A DNA stretch of 62,551 nucleotides from Sphingomonas sp. CCH21-G11 (GCF_001555965.1 NZ_LSHX01000049.1:1-62551); one strand, 5' to 3'. Counted from the first letter of the stretch, positions 9,840 through 20,662 are shown. Notes: generated from the sequence alone by a model not told the origin. Made by a program: numbers and translations.

Positions 9840-11279
9840 ATGACGTACGCTTCCAAGTCTGTTGCCGTGCCATCGCGTGCGCCGTTGATCGGCGCGCTGG
9901 TGCTGGCCGCGTCGCTGGCGATGCCTGGCGCCGCCGCCGCGCAATCGCTGACGCTGCCGGGGGCGAGCCCCCGCCCCCTCGTTGTCGACACCGCCGCCGA
10001 CCCGATCCTGAAACTGGGTCAGGACGGTGCGGGCGATCCGCGTTTCCGCGAAACGGTGCTGACCGCGATCGCGCGCCACCCGGCCCTGGCCGAGGTGCAG
10101 GCGCAGCTTGAGGAAGCCAAGGCGGCGAAGCGCGAGGCCCGCGCGGCGTTGCTGCCCTCCGCCGAATATTCGGTGTCCGCCTATCAGATTATCGACCGAT
10201 CGTTCCGCAACAGCCTCGACAACATCATCCAGCGATCGGTGCTCGAACGGCGCACCGACCTGACCGGACAGGTGAGCCAGCTGTTGTGGGATTTCGGCGC
10301 GACCTCCTACCGCATCGGCGCCGCCGGCGACCGGCTGCGCGCCGCCAGCGCCTCGATCGACGGCACCGCCGACGAAATCGCGCTGCGCACGATCGCGGCG
10401 TGGTACGACATCTTCGCCGGCCGCACCCTGCTGGGTCTCGCCGAGGCGTATCGCCAGAGCGTCGTCGACAACCGCGATTCGGTCAAACAGCGGATCGATC
10501 AGGGAGCGTCGGCGGCATCCGACATCGCGCGCGTCGACACCGCGATCGCCTCGCTCGACACACGCCTGGCCCGCTACCGTCGCGAGCTCGCCAATGCCGA
10601 GGCGCGCTATCAGGAGCTGACCGGCGCGCCCCCGCCGCCCAACATGACGCGGGGACCGACGCTGGGCGTCGTGCCCGCCGGCGTCGAGGCCGCGCGCGAC
10701 GCGGCGGCGAACATTCCGACGGTGACGATCGCACGCGCGCAATCCGAAGCTGCGCGGCGCGAAGCGAAGGCCCTGCGCGCCGACACGCTGCCCCAGCTTT
10801 CCGCCAGCGTCGAGGGCGGACGCTACGGCGCGTTCGAGGTCACGCGCGATTATGACGTCCGTGCGCGCCTGACGCTGCGCCAGCGCCTGTTCGGCGGCAT
10901 TTACGAGCGCGCCGAACAGGGCGAATCCCGCGCCGACGCCGCGCGTGCCCGCGCCGACCGCGTCCGCGAAGAAGCCGGGCGCGATGCCGCGACCGCCTAT
11001 ACCGACCTGATGGCGGTCGAGGCGGAACTGGCCAGCCTGGCCTCGGCCTATGTCGCCAGCCGCCAGACGCGCGATGCGCTCACCACCCGCTTTCTCGCGG
11101 CGCGGGGCAGCCTGCTCGACGTGCTAGCCGCCAACGACACCTATTTCGGCACCGCGGCAGCCTATATCCAGGCGATCGCGGGGCGCGACGCCGCGCGATA
11201 TGTGCTATTGTCGCGTACCGGCAGGTTGCTGACCGCGCTGGAAATTCCCTCGGCCGCCGAAGAAAGACCGTTGCCATGA
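9840..11279 (+). CDS. TolC-family outer membrane factor of a type I secretion system (fold-back copy)
   Basis: Mirror of 30482-31921, 479 residues. Signal peptide to about residue 34, then two long coiled-coil outer-membrane-efflux repeats. It overlaps the ABC transporter start by four bases. Confidence 0.85.
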   Translation: MTYASKSVAVPSRAPLIGALVLAASLAMPGAAAAQSLTLPGASPRPLVVDTAADPILKLGQDGAGDPRFRETVLTAIARHPALAEVQAQLEEAKAAKREARAALLPSAEYSVSAYQIIDRSFRNSLDNIIQRSVLERRTDLTGQVSQLLWDFGATSYRIGAAGDRLRAASASIDGTADEIALRTIAAWYDIFAGRTLLGLAEAYRQSVVDNRDSVKQRIDQGASAASDIARVDTAIASLDTRLARYRRELANAEARYQELTGAPPPPNMTRGPTLGVVPAGVEAARDAAANIPTVTIARAQSEAARREAKALRADTLPQLSASVEGGRYGAFEVTRDYDVRARLTLRQRLFGGIYERAEQGESRADAARARADRVREEAGRDAATAYTDLMAVEAELASLASAYVASRQTRDALTTRFLAARGSLLDVLAANDTYFGTAAAYIQAIAGRDAARYVLLSRTGRLLTALEIPSAAEERPLP

Positions 11280-13000
11280 GCGATCCGCAGGAGCTGGTCG
11301 AAGCCCCCCGCAAGCGATTTGCCGAGTGGCTGATCGAGCCGATGATGCGCAATCGCGCGACCTATGCGAAGGTCGCGCTCGCCGCGCTGCTGATCAACAT
11401 CTTCGGGCTCGTGTCGTCGCTGTTCTCGATGACGGTGTACGACCGCGTGCTGCCCAACAACGCGATTTCGTCGCTGGTCGGGCTCAGCATCGGGCTTGGC
11501 CTCGTCATCATCTTCGACTTCATCCTGCGTTCGCTGCGCGCCTATTTCGTCGACGTGGCGGGGGTAAATGTCGACCGCGAGATCGGTGAAAAGGCTTTCG
11601 AGCGCCTCGTCGCGATGCCGCTCAACGCGCGGCGGGGTTCGACCGGCGCGCTGGCCGGCACGATGCGCGAGCTGGAGACGCTGCGCGATTTCTTCACCTC
11701 AGCCACGCTGACCGCGATGATCGACGTCCCGTTCATCCTGCTGACCCTGGCGGTGATCGCGCTGATCGGCGGCTGGGTGGTGGCGGTGCCGCTGGCGATG
11801 GTCCCACTGACCATCATCGCGGGCGTCGCGACGTTTCCGGCCATGGACCGCCTGGCGAGCGAGGCGATGCGCGAGGGTCTGAACAAGCAATCGGTGCTGG
11901 TCGAGGCGATCGGCGGCATCGAAACGGTCAAGTCGAGCGGCGCCGGCGACCTGCTCGGCCAGCGCTGGCTGCGCACGATCGACAGCTATTCGGACATGGC
12001 GACGCGCCAGCGCCTGCTCGCCAATATCAGCACCAATGTCGCCAATGCCGCCCAGACGATCTCGTTCGCGGGTGTCGTGATCGTGGGCGTGCTGCTCGTC
12101 GAAACGCGCGACCTGACGCTCGGCGGGCTGATCGCGTGCTCGCTGCTGTCCAGCCGTGCGGTCGCGCCGCTGGCCCAGATCGCCCAGCTGCTGTCGCGTA
12201 TCACCGCGACGCGCACGGCCTACAGCGTGCTCAACCCGTTCATGAGCGAGGACCCCGGGCTGGTGACCGGCCTGAAGCCCGCGGTGATCGAGGGCACGGT
12301 CGAGTTCCGCAACGTCAGCTTCCGCTATCCCGGCGCAAAGGAAGACGCGCTCGACAAGCTCAACCTCAAGATCAACGCCGGTGAGCGCATTGCGCTGCTC
12401 GGCCGGGTCGGGTCGGGCAAGTCGACGATCGCGCGCCTGGCGCTCGGCCTCTACACCGCCACCGATGGGCTGGTGATGGTCGACGGCACCGACATCCGCC
12501 AGATGGACCTGCCGACGCTGCGCCGCCATGTCGGCGCGTCGCTGCAGGAAAGCGTCCTGTTCACCGGGTCGATCCGCGACAACATCGCACTCGGCCGCCG
12601 CCAGGTCGATGACGAGGAGATGCTGCGCGTCGCCCGGTTGACCGGCGTGCACGATTTCATCGGCCGGGTCGCCAACGGCTATGACCTGACGCTCGCCGAC
12701 CGGGGCGAAAGCCTGTCCGGCGGCCAGCGCCAGAGCATCGCGCTCGCGCGCGCGTTGGCGGGCAGGCCCAAATTCCTGGTGCTCGACGAACCGACGAGCG
12801 CGATGGATTCCGAAAGCGAGAACCAGTTGATCAGTCGGCTGGAAGAAGAGACCCGGGGCCGCACGCTGCTGGTCATCACCCACCGTATGCCGCTGCTTCG
12901 CCTGGTCGATCGCGTCGTCATCATCACCGACGGCAAGGTCGCGGCCGACGGCCCGCGCGATGAAATCCTGCGCCGCATCACCCGCCCGGTAGCCGCCTGA
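11276..13000 (+). CDS. Type I secretion permease/ATPase (fold-back copy)
   Basis: Mirror of 28761-30485, 574 residues. A membrane domain occupies about residues 30-320. The ATPase carries Walker A GRVGSGKST at 376-384, the signature LSGGQRQ at 480 and Walker B with LVLDEPTSAMD near 501. There is no N-terminal C39 peptidase domain. Confidence 0.87.
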   Translation: MSDPQELVEAPRKRFAEWLIEPMMRNRATYAKVALAALLINIFGLVSSLFSMTVYDRVLPNNAISSLVGLSIGLGLVIIFDFILRSLRAYFVDVAGVNVDREIGEKAFERLVAMPLNARRGSTGALAGTMRELETLRDFFTSATLTAMIDVPFILLTLAVIALIGGWVVAVPLAMVPLTIIAGVATFPAMDRLASEAMREGLNKQSVLVEAIGGIETVKSSGAGDLLGQRWLRTIDSYSDMATRQRLLANISTNVANAAQTISFAGVVIVGVLLVETRDLTLGGLIACSLLSSRAVAPLAQIAQLLSRITATRTAYSVLNPFMSEDPGLVTGLKPAVIEGTVEFRNVSFRYPGAKEDALDKLNLKINAGERIALLGRVGSGKSTIARLALGLYTATDGLVMVDGTDIRQMDLPTLRRHVGASLQESVLFTGSIRDNIALGRRQVDDEEMLRVARLTGVHDFIGRVANGYDLTLADRGESLSGGQRQSIALARALAGRPKFLVLDEPTSAMDSESENQLISRLEEETRGRTLLVITHRMPLLRLVDRVVIITDGKVAADGPRDEILRRITRPVAA

Positions 13001-13001
13001 C

Positions 13002-14315
13002 ATGAACATGCAATCCACCGCCCTGGTCGTCGTCCCCCAGCCGTTGCACAAGACGCCGGCACGGTCGTCCAACCTGCTGCTCTGGGTCATCGTCGGCATG
13101 ATCGTCGTGCTGGTCGGCTGGGCGGCGCTGACCCAGATCGACCGGACCGTGAACGCGTCCGCGCGCGTCGTGCCGACCGCGCAGCTCCAGCGCGTTTCCA
13201 ATCTGGAGGGCGGCATCGTCGCCGCGATCCTGGTCAAGGCGGGGGACACGGTGGCGACGGGCACCCCCCTGGTCCAGCTCGACCAGACCGAAACGGGTGC
13301 GGCGCTGGGCAGCAACAGCTCGACGGTCAATGCGCTGTCGGTGAAGGTGGCGCGGCTCGAAGCCGAGATTGCAGGCCGCACGCCCGTTTTTCCGAACGCG
13401 GAGGATGCCGCGACGCGCGAGCAGATCGGCATCGAGCGGTCGCTCTACATCTCGCGCCAGGCGGATTATGCCAGCCTGACGTCGGCCGCCCGCGCACGGA
13501 TCGCGCAGGCCGAGCGCGCGGTCGCGGAGGCCGAGGGCCGGCTGTCGGCACTGCGCGTGTCGCGCAATTCGGCGATCGAGCAGGCGGACCTGCTCCGCCC
13601 GCTGGTCGAAGCCGGGGTCGAGCCCCGCCTCAGCCTGATGCAGGCCGAACGTACCGCCAATGTCGCGTCCGAGGAAGCCGCCGCAGCGCAAGCGACGGTC
13701 TCGCGCGCGCGCGCCAGCGTCACCGAGGCGCGCGCCGCGCTCGCCCAGGCGCAGCAGGAGTGGCGATCGCAGGCCGCGGGCGAGCTTGCCGCCGCGCAGG
13801 CCGAACTGATCACGCGCCGCCGGACGCTGCCGGCGCTGCGCGACAAGGTCCAGCGCACGCTGGTCCGCTCGCCGCTGCAGGGCAAGGTCAACCGGGTGCT
13901 GGTCAACACCGTCGGCGGCACCATCCGCCCCGGCGAACCGCTGGTCGAAATCGTGCCGTCGGAAAGCGGCCTGACGGTCGAGGCGGCGGTACGGCCGCAG
14001 GATATCGCCTTCATCCGCCCGGGCCAGCGCGCGCTGGTCAAGCTGACCGCCTACAATTTCTCCACCTATGGCGGGCTCGATGGCGTGGTCGAGGGGATTT
14101 CGCCCGACGCGATCGTCAACGAACGCACCGGCGACACGCATTATCTGGTGCGCGTGCGTACCAAGGAAGCCGGGATCCGCGATGCGGCGGGCAACATGCT
14201 GCCGATCACGCCGGGCATGATCGCCGACGTCGCACTGATCGGCGACAAAAGGTCGGTGCTCAGCTATTTCCTGACGCCGTTCACGCGGCTGTCGGAAACC
14301 GCGTTCCGCGAATGA
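13002..14315 (+). CDS. HlyD-family type I secretion periplasmic adaptor (fold-back copy)
   Basis: Mirror of 27446-28759, 437 residues. One N-terminal membrane anchor, a lipoyl/barrel-sandwich segment, a long alpha-hairpin and a C-terminal beta-barrel. It starts one base after the ABC gene stops. Confidence 0.87.
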   Translation: MNMQSTALVVVPQPLHKTPARSSNLLLWVIVGMIVVLVGWAALTQIDRTVNASARVVPTAQLQRVSNLEGGIVAAILVKAGDTVATGTPLVQLDQTETGAALGSNSSTVNALSVKVARLEAEIAGRTPVFPNAEDAATREQIGIERSLYISRQADYASLTSAARARIAQAERAVAEAEGRLSALRVSRNSAIEQADLLRPLVEAGVEPRLSLMQAERTANVASEEAAAAQATVSRARASVTEARAALAQAQQEWRSQAAGELAAAQAELITRRRTLPALRDKVQRTLVRSPLQGKVNRVLVNTVGGTIRPGEPLVEIVPSESGLTVEAAVRPQDIAFIRPGQRALVKLTAYNFSTYGGLDGVVEGISPDAIVNERTGDTHYLVRVRTKEAGIRDAAGNMLPITPGMIADVALIGDKRSVLSYFLTPFTRLSETAFRE

Positions 14316-14328
14316 TCCTTCGTCGCGC

Positions 14329-15579
14329 ATGAAGATCCTGCTGGTTCACCAGAACTTCCCGGCACAGTTCGTCCATCTCGGCCCCGAACTGGCGCGGCGC
14401 GGGCACGAGGTCGCGGCGCTGTCGATGATCGACGTGCCGCCGATGCCGGGCGTCACCGGCTATCGCAGCATCGCCAAGGTCGGCACCAAGTCAGAGCACC
14501 AATGGGCGCTCGACACCGAAGCCAAGCTGATCCGCGCGCATGCCGCGACGGTAAAGGCGTCGGCGATGCGGCGCGAGGGCTATGTGCCCGACGTCATCGT
14601 CGCGCATCCCGGCTGGGGCGATACGCTGTTCCTCAAGGATGTGTGGCCCGAAGCGCGGCTCGCGCTCTATTGCGAGTTCTTCTACGGCTACAAGGATTCC
14701 GACCACGATTTCGATCCCGAGTTTCCGCCGGTCAAGGACGAGATCGAGCATCGCTGCGGCGTGAAGGTGAAGCAGCTGCCCCAGCGGCTGATGTTCCCGA
14801 TGGCCAATGCCGGGATTTCGCCCACCCATTTCCAGGCGTCGAGCTATCCCAGGCCCTTTGCCGACCGGATCACCGTCATCCACGACGGCATCGACACCGA
14901 CAAATTGCGGCCGCGCGACGACGGCCATATCAAGTTCGCCAGCGGCACGTCGCTGACGCGCGCGGACGAAGTCGTGACCTTCGTCGGCCGCAATCTCGAG
15001 CCCTATCGCGGCTATCACATCTTCATGCGCGCCCTGCCCGAGCTTCAGCGGCTGCGCCCCAGGGCGCATTTCGTCATCATCGGCGGCGACGGCGTCAGCT
15101 ATGGCCGCGCGGCGGACAAGGGCACGACGTGGAAGGAAACCTTCCTCAACGAAGTGCGCGCGCAACTCGACATGTCGCGCATCCATTTCGTCGGGCGGCT
15201 GAATTATGCGGTGTTCACCGAAGTGTTGAGCCTCAGCCGGCTGCACATCTACCTCACCTATCCCTTCGTCCTGTCGTGGAGCATGCTGGAGGCGATGGCG
15301 CTGGGCGCGCCGATCCTGGGCAGCGACACCGCGCCGGTCCGCGAACTGATCCGCGACGGTGAGAACGGGATGCTGACGCCGTTCTTCGAGCCCAAGGCGC
15401 TGGCCGAACGCGCGGCGATGATGCTGGCCGACGACGCGCTGCGCACCCGGCTGAGCGCGAACGCGCGCCAGACGATCGTCGACGGCTACGACCTCAAGAC
15501 CCGCTGCCTGCCCCGCCAGATCGAATGGGTCGAGGGGTTGGAGAAGCTGGACCCCCTGCCCCCGATGTTCGAGGGGTAG
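14329..15579 (+). CDS. Family 4 glycosyltransferase in the secretion operon (fold-back copy)
   Basis: Mirror of 26182-27432, 416 residues. An N-terminal domain opening MKILLVHQNFPAQF is typical of the GT4-type Glyco_trans_4_3 family, with a GT-B C-terminal domain after it. It lies 13 bases after the HlyD gene and is probably co-transcribed. Confidence 0.82.
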   Translation: MKILLVHQNFPAQFVHLGPELARRGHEVAALSMIDVPPMPGVTGYRSIAKVGTKSEHQWALDTEAKLIRAHAATVKASAMRREGYVPDVIVAHPGWGDTLFLKDVWPEARLALYCEFFYGYKDSDHDFDPEFPPVKDEIEHRCGVKVKQLPQRLMFPMANAGISPTHFQASSYPRPFADRITVIHDGIDTDKLRPRDDGHIKFASGTSLTRADEVVTFVGRNLEPYRGYHIFMRALPELQRLRPRAHFVIIGGDGVSYGRAADKGTTWKETFLNEVRAQLDMSRIHFVGRLNYAVFTEVLSLSRLHIYLTYPFVLSWSMLEAMALGAPILGSDTAPVRELIRDGENGMLTPFFEPKALAERAAMMLADDALRTRLSANARQTIVDGYDLKTRCLPRQIEWVEGLEKLDPLPPMFEG

Positions 15580-15774
15580 CCCCCGTGGCGGGGCGTGGTG
15601 GTTGGGCACGCAATCTCCCGCCGCTGACGAGTCTCGAAGCGGGCTTTGAAGCTCGCCTGCGTAGCCAGCGCGAGCCGGGGCGCCAATTAGCAACCGATCG
15701 GACTGAGGTGCTCGTCTGCTTTTGAGGCCGCCGAGGGTAGGCGCGAATGGCAGGCTGTGGTTGGTTAGCTGCCA

Positions 15775-16200
15775 CTAGGTATCGAACCTCAACGCCGAAG
15801 AGTCGCCTTCCCAAAATCGATAAAGCTTTTCCCACCATTTACGGGTTTCCGGGCCAAGGTACGGCTCGAAGTCTGATGCATGAACGCCGCCATCACCTCT
15901 AAATCGGTCGTTGCCGCCTAGCTGATTTTGTATGCTCTCCAGGAACCCGATTGTCGCAGCCTCCTGTACATATTCGTCCCCCTCGATGTGCCAAAGCTCG
16001 ACGACTTCAAAGACATTTTCGAAGTTCGCAATGTCCCCTCGACGCATTCGGTCGATTAGGTGCCTCGCAAGATCGCCCAACGCGATGTATTGCGGCAAAT
16101 TTGGCTCGCCTGAGTAGTCAGCTAGGAACTCTTGCCACTGGCCACTGAACGACGGGTCAGCCTCAAGCATCGGTGCAAACATTTCATCGCGTTCGATCAT
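15775..16200 (-). CDS. DUF7674-like protein, possibly acquired (fold-back copy)
   Basis: Mirror of 25561-25986, 141 residues. Soluble, acidic, of unknown function and clearly less GC-rich than its neighbours. See the right-arm entry for the start choice. Confidence 0.65.
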   Translation of the reverse strand: MIERDEMFAPMLEADPSFSGQWQEFLADYSGEPNLPQYIALGDLARHLIDRMRRGDIANFENVFEVVELWHIEGDEYVQEAATIGFLESIQNQLGGNDRFRGDGGVHASDFEPYLGPETRKWWEKLYRFWEGDSSALRFDT

Positions 16201-16313
16201 TGGCTTAGTTTGACGGCTCACCTGCGAGTCAGCAATGGGGTCGCAAGCCGCCATTCCGTTTCTGACCTACCGACGCCCAGAAGCGGCCATCAACCCGCTA
16301 ACTCAGGCACCCC

Positions 16314-16451
16314 CTACCCCACCAGCCAGCGGCGCAGCACGAACGCCACCACGCCCAGCACCGCGACGCTCGCGCCCCAGATCGCCGCCAGCCACGCCAG
16401 CCGCCGCCACAGCGGCTGGCGGTCGGCGGGAAGCTCGGGCAGGCGCGGCAT
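16314..16451 (-). CDS. DUF2474 small membrane protein of the cyd operon (fold-back copy)
   Basis: Mirror of 25310-25447, 45 residues with one membrane helix. It begins two bases past the cydB stop codon and is the CydX-like small subunit expected beside cydAB. Confidence 0.75.
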   Translation of the reverse strand: MPRLPELPADRQPLWRRLAWLAAIWGASVAVLGVVAFVLRRWLVG

Positions 16452-16452
16452 C

Positions 16453-17460
16453 TCAGTGATAGCCCTCGACGCCCACCTTGCCGCGGAACACCCAATAGGC
16501 CCAGCCGGTATAGGCCAGGATCAGCGGGATCAGCACGGCGGCACCGACCAGCATGAACCACTGGCTGGTCGCGGGCGCGGCGGCGTCGACGATCGTCACG
16601 CTCTCGGGGATGATGTATGGGAACATGCTGATCCCCAGACCGATGAAGCTCATCAGGAACAGGGCGAGCGCGAGCAGGAAGGGCCGCACCTCACGCCGCT
16701 TCTTGAGCGAGCGATAGAGGGCGAAGGCGGTGATGCCGACCAGCAGCGGAACTTGCGACGTCGCCAGGATCGCCGGAAACTCGAGCCACTTGGCGCGATA
16801 GTCGTAATTCAGGCCCAGCGTCATCAGGCTGACCAGCGCGATCGCGACCAGCGTCAGCACGCCCGCCTGGCCCGCCAGGCGAAACGCATGATCCTGCGTC
16901 CCGCCGTCCGTCTTCCAGATCAGCCAGGTCGCACCCAGCAGCGCATAGCCCGCGACCAGGCTCAACCCCGTCAGCACGCTGAACGGGCTGAGCCAGTCGA
17001 GCCAGCCGCCGGCATAGGCGCGGTCGGCGACCTTGATCCCCTGAAGCAGCGCGCCCAGTGCCACGCCCTGTGAGAACGCCGCCATAATCGACCCGCCGGT
17101 GAACGCCGCGTCCCACGCCTTGCGGTGGGCCGGATCACGCCAGCGGAACTCGAACGCAACGCCACGAAAAATGAGCGCGAGCAGCATCGCGATGATCGGC
17201 GGATACAGTGCCGGCAGCACGATCGCATAAGCCAGCGGAAATGCCGCGAACAGGCCGCCGCCGCCCAGTACCAGCCAGGTTTCGTTGCCGTCCCACACCG
17301 GCGCGATCGCGTTCATCGCCTTGTCGCGCTCGTCGCCGACCTCGAACACCGGGAACAGGATGCCGATGCCGAGGTCGAAGCCGTCCATGACGACATAAGC
17401 GAACACGGCAAAGGCGATCAGGAACGCCCACACCATCGCCAGCGTCGGATCGACGGTCAT
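16453..17460 (-). CDS. cydB: Cytochrome bd quinol oxidase subunit II (fold-back copy)
   Basis: Mirror of 24301-25308, 335 residues, polytopic, opening with the conserved VMDGFDLGIG segment. Its ATG overlaps the stop of cydA by four bases. Confidence 0.87.
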   Translation of the reverse strand: MTVDPTLAMVWAFLIAFAVFAYVVMDGFDLGIGILFPVFEVGDERDKAMNAIAPVWDGNETWLVLGGGGLFAAFPLAYAIVLPALYPPIIAMLLALIFRGVAFEFRWRDPAHRKAWDAAFTGGSIMAAFSQGVALGALLQGIKVADRAYAGGWLDWLSPFSVLTGLSLVAGYALLGATWLIWKTDGGTQDHAFRLAGQAGVLTLVAIALVSLMTLGLNYDYRAKWLEFPAILATSQVPLLVGITAFALYRSLKKRREVRPFLLALALFLMSFIGLGISMFPYIIPESVTIVDAAAPATSQWFMLVGAAVLIPLILAYTGWAYWVFRGKVGVEGYH

Positions 17461-18953
17461 TCCGCCGGCTCCAGCTGGCCGACCTGGCGACCCTGCGCCG
17501 GACCCGGCGTGATTCCGGCCGTGCGGATCGGCCCTTCCTCGTCGATGCGCGGCTCGTGCAGCTGCACGCCCTTGCCCATCAGCTTCAGGATATACCAGGT
17601 GCCAAAGCCGAACACTGCGAAATAGACGATGACGAACGCCACCAGCGACGCCCCGACCGCGGGCGCAGCGAGCGGGGACGCGCTCTGCGCGGTCGTCAGG
17701 AAGCCATAGACGGTATAGGGCTGGCGGCCGACCTCGGTTGTCACCCACCCCGCGATCACCGCGACGAAGCCCGATGGGCCCATCACGATCGCCGCGCGAT
17801 GCAGCAGCGGCCAGTCGAACAGCTTGCCGCGCGCGCGCGCGAGCAGGCTCCACAACCCGAGCCCCAGCATGGCGAAGCCGATGCCGACCATGATGCGGAA
17901 CGACCAGAACAGGATCGCCACCGGCGGCTCCTTGTCATCCGGCACCGTGTCCAGCCCGGCGAGCGGCGCATCGAGTTCGTGCTTGAGGATCAGCGACGAT
18001 GCCTTGGGCACCTCGATCGCATAATCGATGCGCTTCTCGGCCGGATCGGGGATGCCGAACAGGATCAGCGGCGCGCCGTCTGGGTGGCTGTCATAATGCC
18101 CCTCCATCGCCATGATCTTCGCGGGCTGATGCTCCAGCGTGTTGAGGCCGTGCAGGTCGCCGGCGAAGATCTGGATCGGCGCGACGATCGCCGCCATCCA
18201 CATCGCCATCGAGAACATGACGCGCGCCGCCTCGCGCGAGCGGGGCAACTCGGGATGCTCACGCACCTCGACCGGATCGTCGCCATCGACGTCCGGCCTG
18301 TCCTCGCCCCGGCGCAGCTTGAGCAAATGCCACGCCCCGACCGCGCCCACCACGAGCGCGGTGGTGAGGTAGGCGGCAATGACCGTATGGACCAGCCGAT
18401 AGGGAAAGCTGGGGTTGAAGATGATCTCGATCCAGCTGCCGGCGGGGACGAACTGGCCGACATCGTTGATCGCGAAGCCGGTGGGCGTGTGCATCCAGCT
18501 GTTGACGCTCAGGATCCAGAAGGCGGAGATGAAGGTCCCGATCGCGACCATGCAGGTGGCCGCGAAGTGCAGCTTGCGCCCGACCCGCTCCATGCCGAAC
18601 AGCATGACGCCGAGGAATCCCGCCTCGAGGAAGAAGGCGGTGAGCACCTCATACGCCATCAACGGCCCGATCACCGGCCCGGCCTTGTCGGAAAACACCG
18701 ACCAGTTGGTGCCGAACTGGTAGGACATGACGATGCCGGACACGACGCCCATCGCGAATGCGACGGCAAAGATCTTCACCCAGAATTTGAACAGGTCGAA
18801 ATAAACCTGCCTGCCGGTGCGCAGCCACAGCCCCTCCAGCACCATCAGATAGCTGGCAAGCCCGATCGAAAAGGCCGGGAAGATGAAGTGGAAACTGACC
18901 GTGAACGCGAACTGGATTCGCGCCAGCACCACGGGATCGAAACCGTCAAACAT
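17457..18953 (-). CDS. cydA: Cytochrome bd quinol oxidase subunit I (fold-back copy)
   Basis: Mirror of 22808-24304, 498 residues. Haem ligands His22, His189 and Met355 are present and the quinol loop is short, as in cyanide-insensitive oxidases. Confidence 0.88.
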   Translation of the reverse strand: MFDGFDPVVLARIQFAFTVSFHFIFPAFSIGLASYLMVLEGLWLRTGRQVYFDLFKFWVKIFAVAFAMGVVSGIVMSYQFGTNWSVFSDKAGPVIGPLMAYEVLTAFFLEAGFLGVMLFGMERVGRKLHFAATCMVAIGTFISAFWILSVNSWMHTPTGFAINDVGQFVPAGSWIEIIFNPSFPYRLVHTVIAAYLTTALVVGAVGAWHLLKLRRGEDRPDVDGDDPVEVREHPELPRSREAARVMFSMAMWMAAIVAPIQIFAGDLHGLNTLEHQPAKIMAMEGHYDSHPDGAPLILFGIPDPAEKRIDYAIEVPKASSLILKHELDAPLAGLDTVPDDKEPPVAILFWSFRIMVGIGFAMLGLGLWSLLARARGKLFDWPLLHRAAIVMGPSGFVAVIAGWVTTEVGRQPYTVYGFLTTAQSASPLAAPAVGASLVAFVIVYFAVFGFGTWYILKLMGKGVQLHEPRIDEEGPIRTAGITPGPAQGRQVGQLEPAE

Positions 18954-19201
18954 CGCGCACTCCGCACGTCCAAACGGCGTTTCCGGCTCCTCTGCCGATC
19001 GGGCGTGACGACGCTGTCGGCCGCATCACCATGAACGGCATATAGGCACGCGCGGCCCTGATTGCGACGCCGACTTTAGGCCATGGCGCGCAACCGCCGC
19101 CATCCTGCTGTCGGTGGCCACACCCCACGCGCCTATCGCCGTCCGCCAGTCGCCGGCGCGCTCGATCATCGCCGTGATTGCCGCCGCGGCGGACCGGTCG
19201 A

Positions 19202-20662
19202 TCACGCATTGCCGCGCTGCAGGCGCAGCCGCCCTCTCATCACGCGCAACGCATGGCCGATTTCCAGCAGCAGCGGATGGCGGACGATCCTGAGCGCCAC
19301 GATCCACGCGAGCACGGTCAAGAGCGCGATCTGGGCCAGTACCGCGAGCGGCACATCCGCGCGCCATCCGCTGATCGACATGATCGCGACCATGGGGATG
19401 AGCGTCCCCAACGCAATCAGGAGGTTGCGCCCGATCACCCGGCCGATCTCGGCTGCCGTCACGCCGGTCAGCCGGCACATGTGCGGCAGGTACAGCGCCG
19501 CCGCGACAGTGGATTCGATCGCACGCCCGAGCGCAGCAGCCTCCAGGCTGATCAGGCAACCCGCGGAAATCAGCACCAGCCCGAGCAGGGATCGAAACCC
19601 TTCATAGCGTGCCTGACGCGCGAGTTCGTCGCGAAGGGTGAACAGCTCATAGCTCATCGCGAACAACATCGTGACGGCCTGCGCGACCATCAGGATCGTC
19701 AGCACCGGTGCCGCGGCGAGCCAGCGCGGACCGAAGGCATGCTGGATGATGGGCCCCGCCAGCACCGCGACCGTCAGCAGAAAAGGCCACATGATCGCCA
19801 GCAGCATGTCGAGGCCGCGCAGATAGGTCGCGCGAAGCTCGCCGGTCGAGCGGTTGTCATGCGCCAGCTTCGCGAACAGCACGCGTGCGGCAACGCCGAA
19901 GATGTTGCTGTAGATCGCGGTGTAGAGCGTGCTGGCGCGCGTGAAGATGCCCAGCGCCGCCAGCCCCATGACCCGGCCCATGACCAGCTCGGTCATCCGC
20001 ATCGACAGGACCGAGACGCCGCCGATCGACATGACGCGAAGGCCGAAGGGCACGATCCGTCGCCAGTCGTGAAGCCCCGGCCGCATCATCAGATGGCCCG
20101 GCAGCGCCAGGTTCATGCCGACCGCACCGATCAGCGCATAGGCGATCGCACCATAGGCCGCGCTCAGATAGCTGGCGCCGAGCAACACCGAGACGATCGT
20201 GACGGTCGTCGACCCGATGGCGCGGAGCATCAGCACGATCGACACCGGCTTGAATCGCATTTCGCGCTGCAACAGGGCCGCTGGCAGGAATTCGAAGATG
20301 CCGATCAACGGCACGATCGCCAGCAGTTTGAGGACGTCGGCGACACCGGCCTCGGTGAACAGCGCCGCACCCGCGAAGCTGGCCAGATAGGTAACGACCG
20401 CCAGCAACAATGCGAGGAGCGCGTTGACCGTGAAGACCGACGACAGGGTCGGATCGGTCAGTTCGATCTCGCGGGTCACGAAATGGCCAAGACCAAAGGC
20501 GGCGACGATCTGAAGGATGCCGGTGGTCGCAAGTCCGACCGCATAAATCCCCATCTCACGCGGCGTCAGCGTCCGCGCGAGCACGACCATGGCCACGACC
20601 ATCGCGATGACGGACAGCGACTGCCCGCACAGGGACCAGACCAGGGATCGTCGGACGGACAT
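19202..20662 (-). CDS. Wzx-like polysaccharide flippase (fold-back copy)
   Basis: Mirror of 21099-22559, 486 residues, about 12-14 membrane helices. Its 5' side faces the symmetry centre 218 bases away, so in this window two identical flippase genes appear to diverge from the axis. That arrangement is a product of the palindrome. Confidence 0.82.
   Translation of the reverse strand: MSVRRSLVWSLCGQSLSVIAMVVAMVVLARTLTPREMGIYAVGLATTGILQIVAAFGLGHFVTREIELTDPTLSSVFTVNALLALLLAVVTYLASFAGAALFTEAGVADVLKLLAIVPLIGIFEFLPAALLQREMRFKPVSIVLMLRAIGSTTVTIVSVLLGASYLSAAYGAIAYALIGAVGMNLALPGHLMMRPGLHDWRRIVPFGLRVMSIGGVSVLSMRMTELVMGRVMGLAALGIFTRASTLYTAIYSNIFGVAARVLFAKLAHDNRSTGELRATYLRGLDMLLAIMWPFLLTVAVLAGPIIQHAFGPRWLAAAPVLTILMVAQAVTMLFAMSYELFTLRDELARQARYEGFRSLLGLVLISAGCLISLEAAALGRAIESTVAAALYLPHMCRLTGVTAAEIGRVIGRNLLIALGTLIPMVAIMSISGWRADVPLAVLAQIALLTVLAWIVALRIVRHPLLLEIGHALRVMRGRLRLQRGNA

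Noticed and set aside
6769..9873. A 1034-codon open frame on the strand opposite the RTX gene
   Set aside because: It lacks any recognisable domain, is rich in Arg, Asp, Val and His, and exists because GC-rich codons of the RTX gene read antisense contain few stops. The RTX frame has the ribosome site and a clear family.
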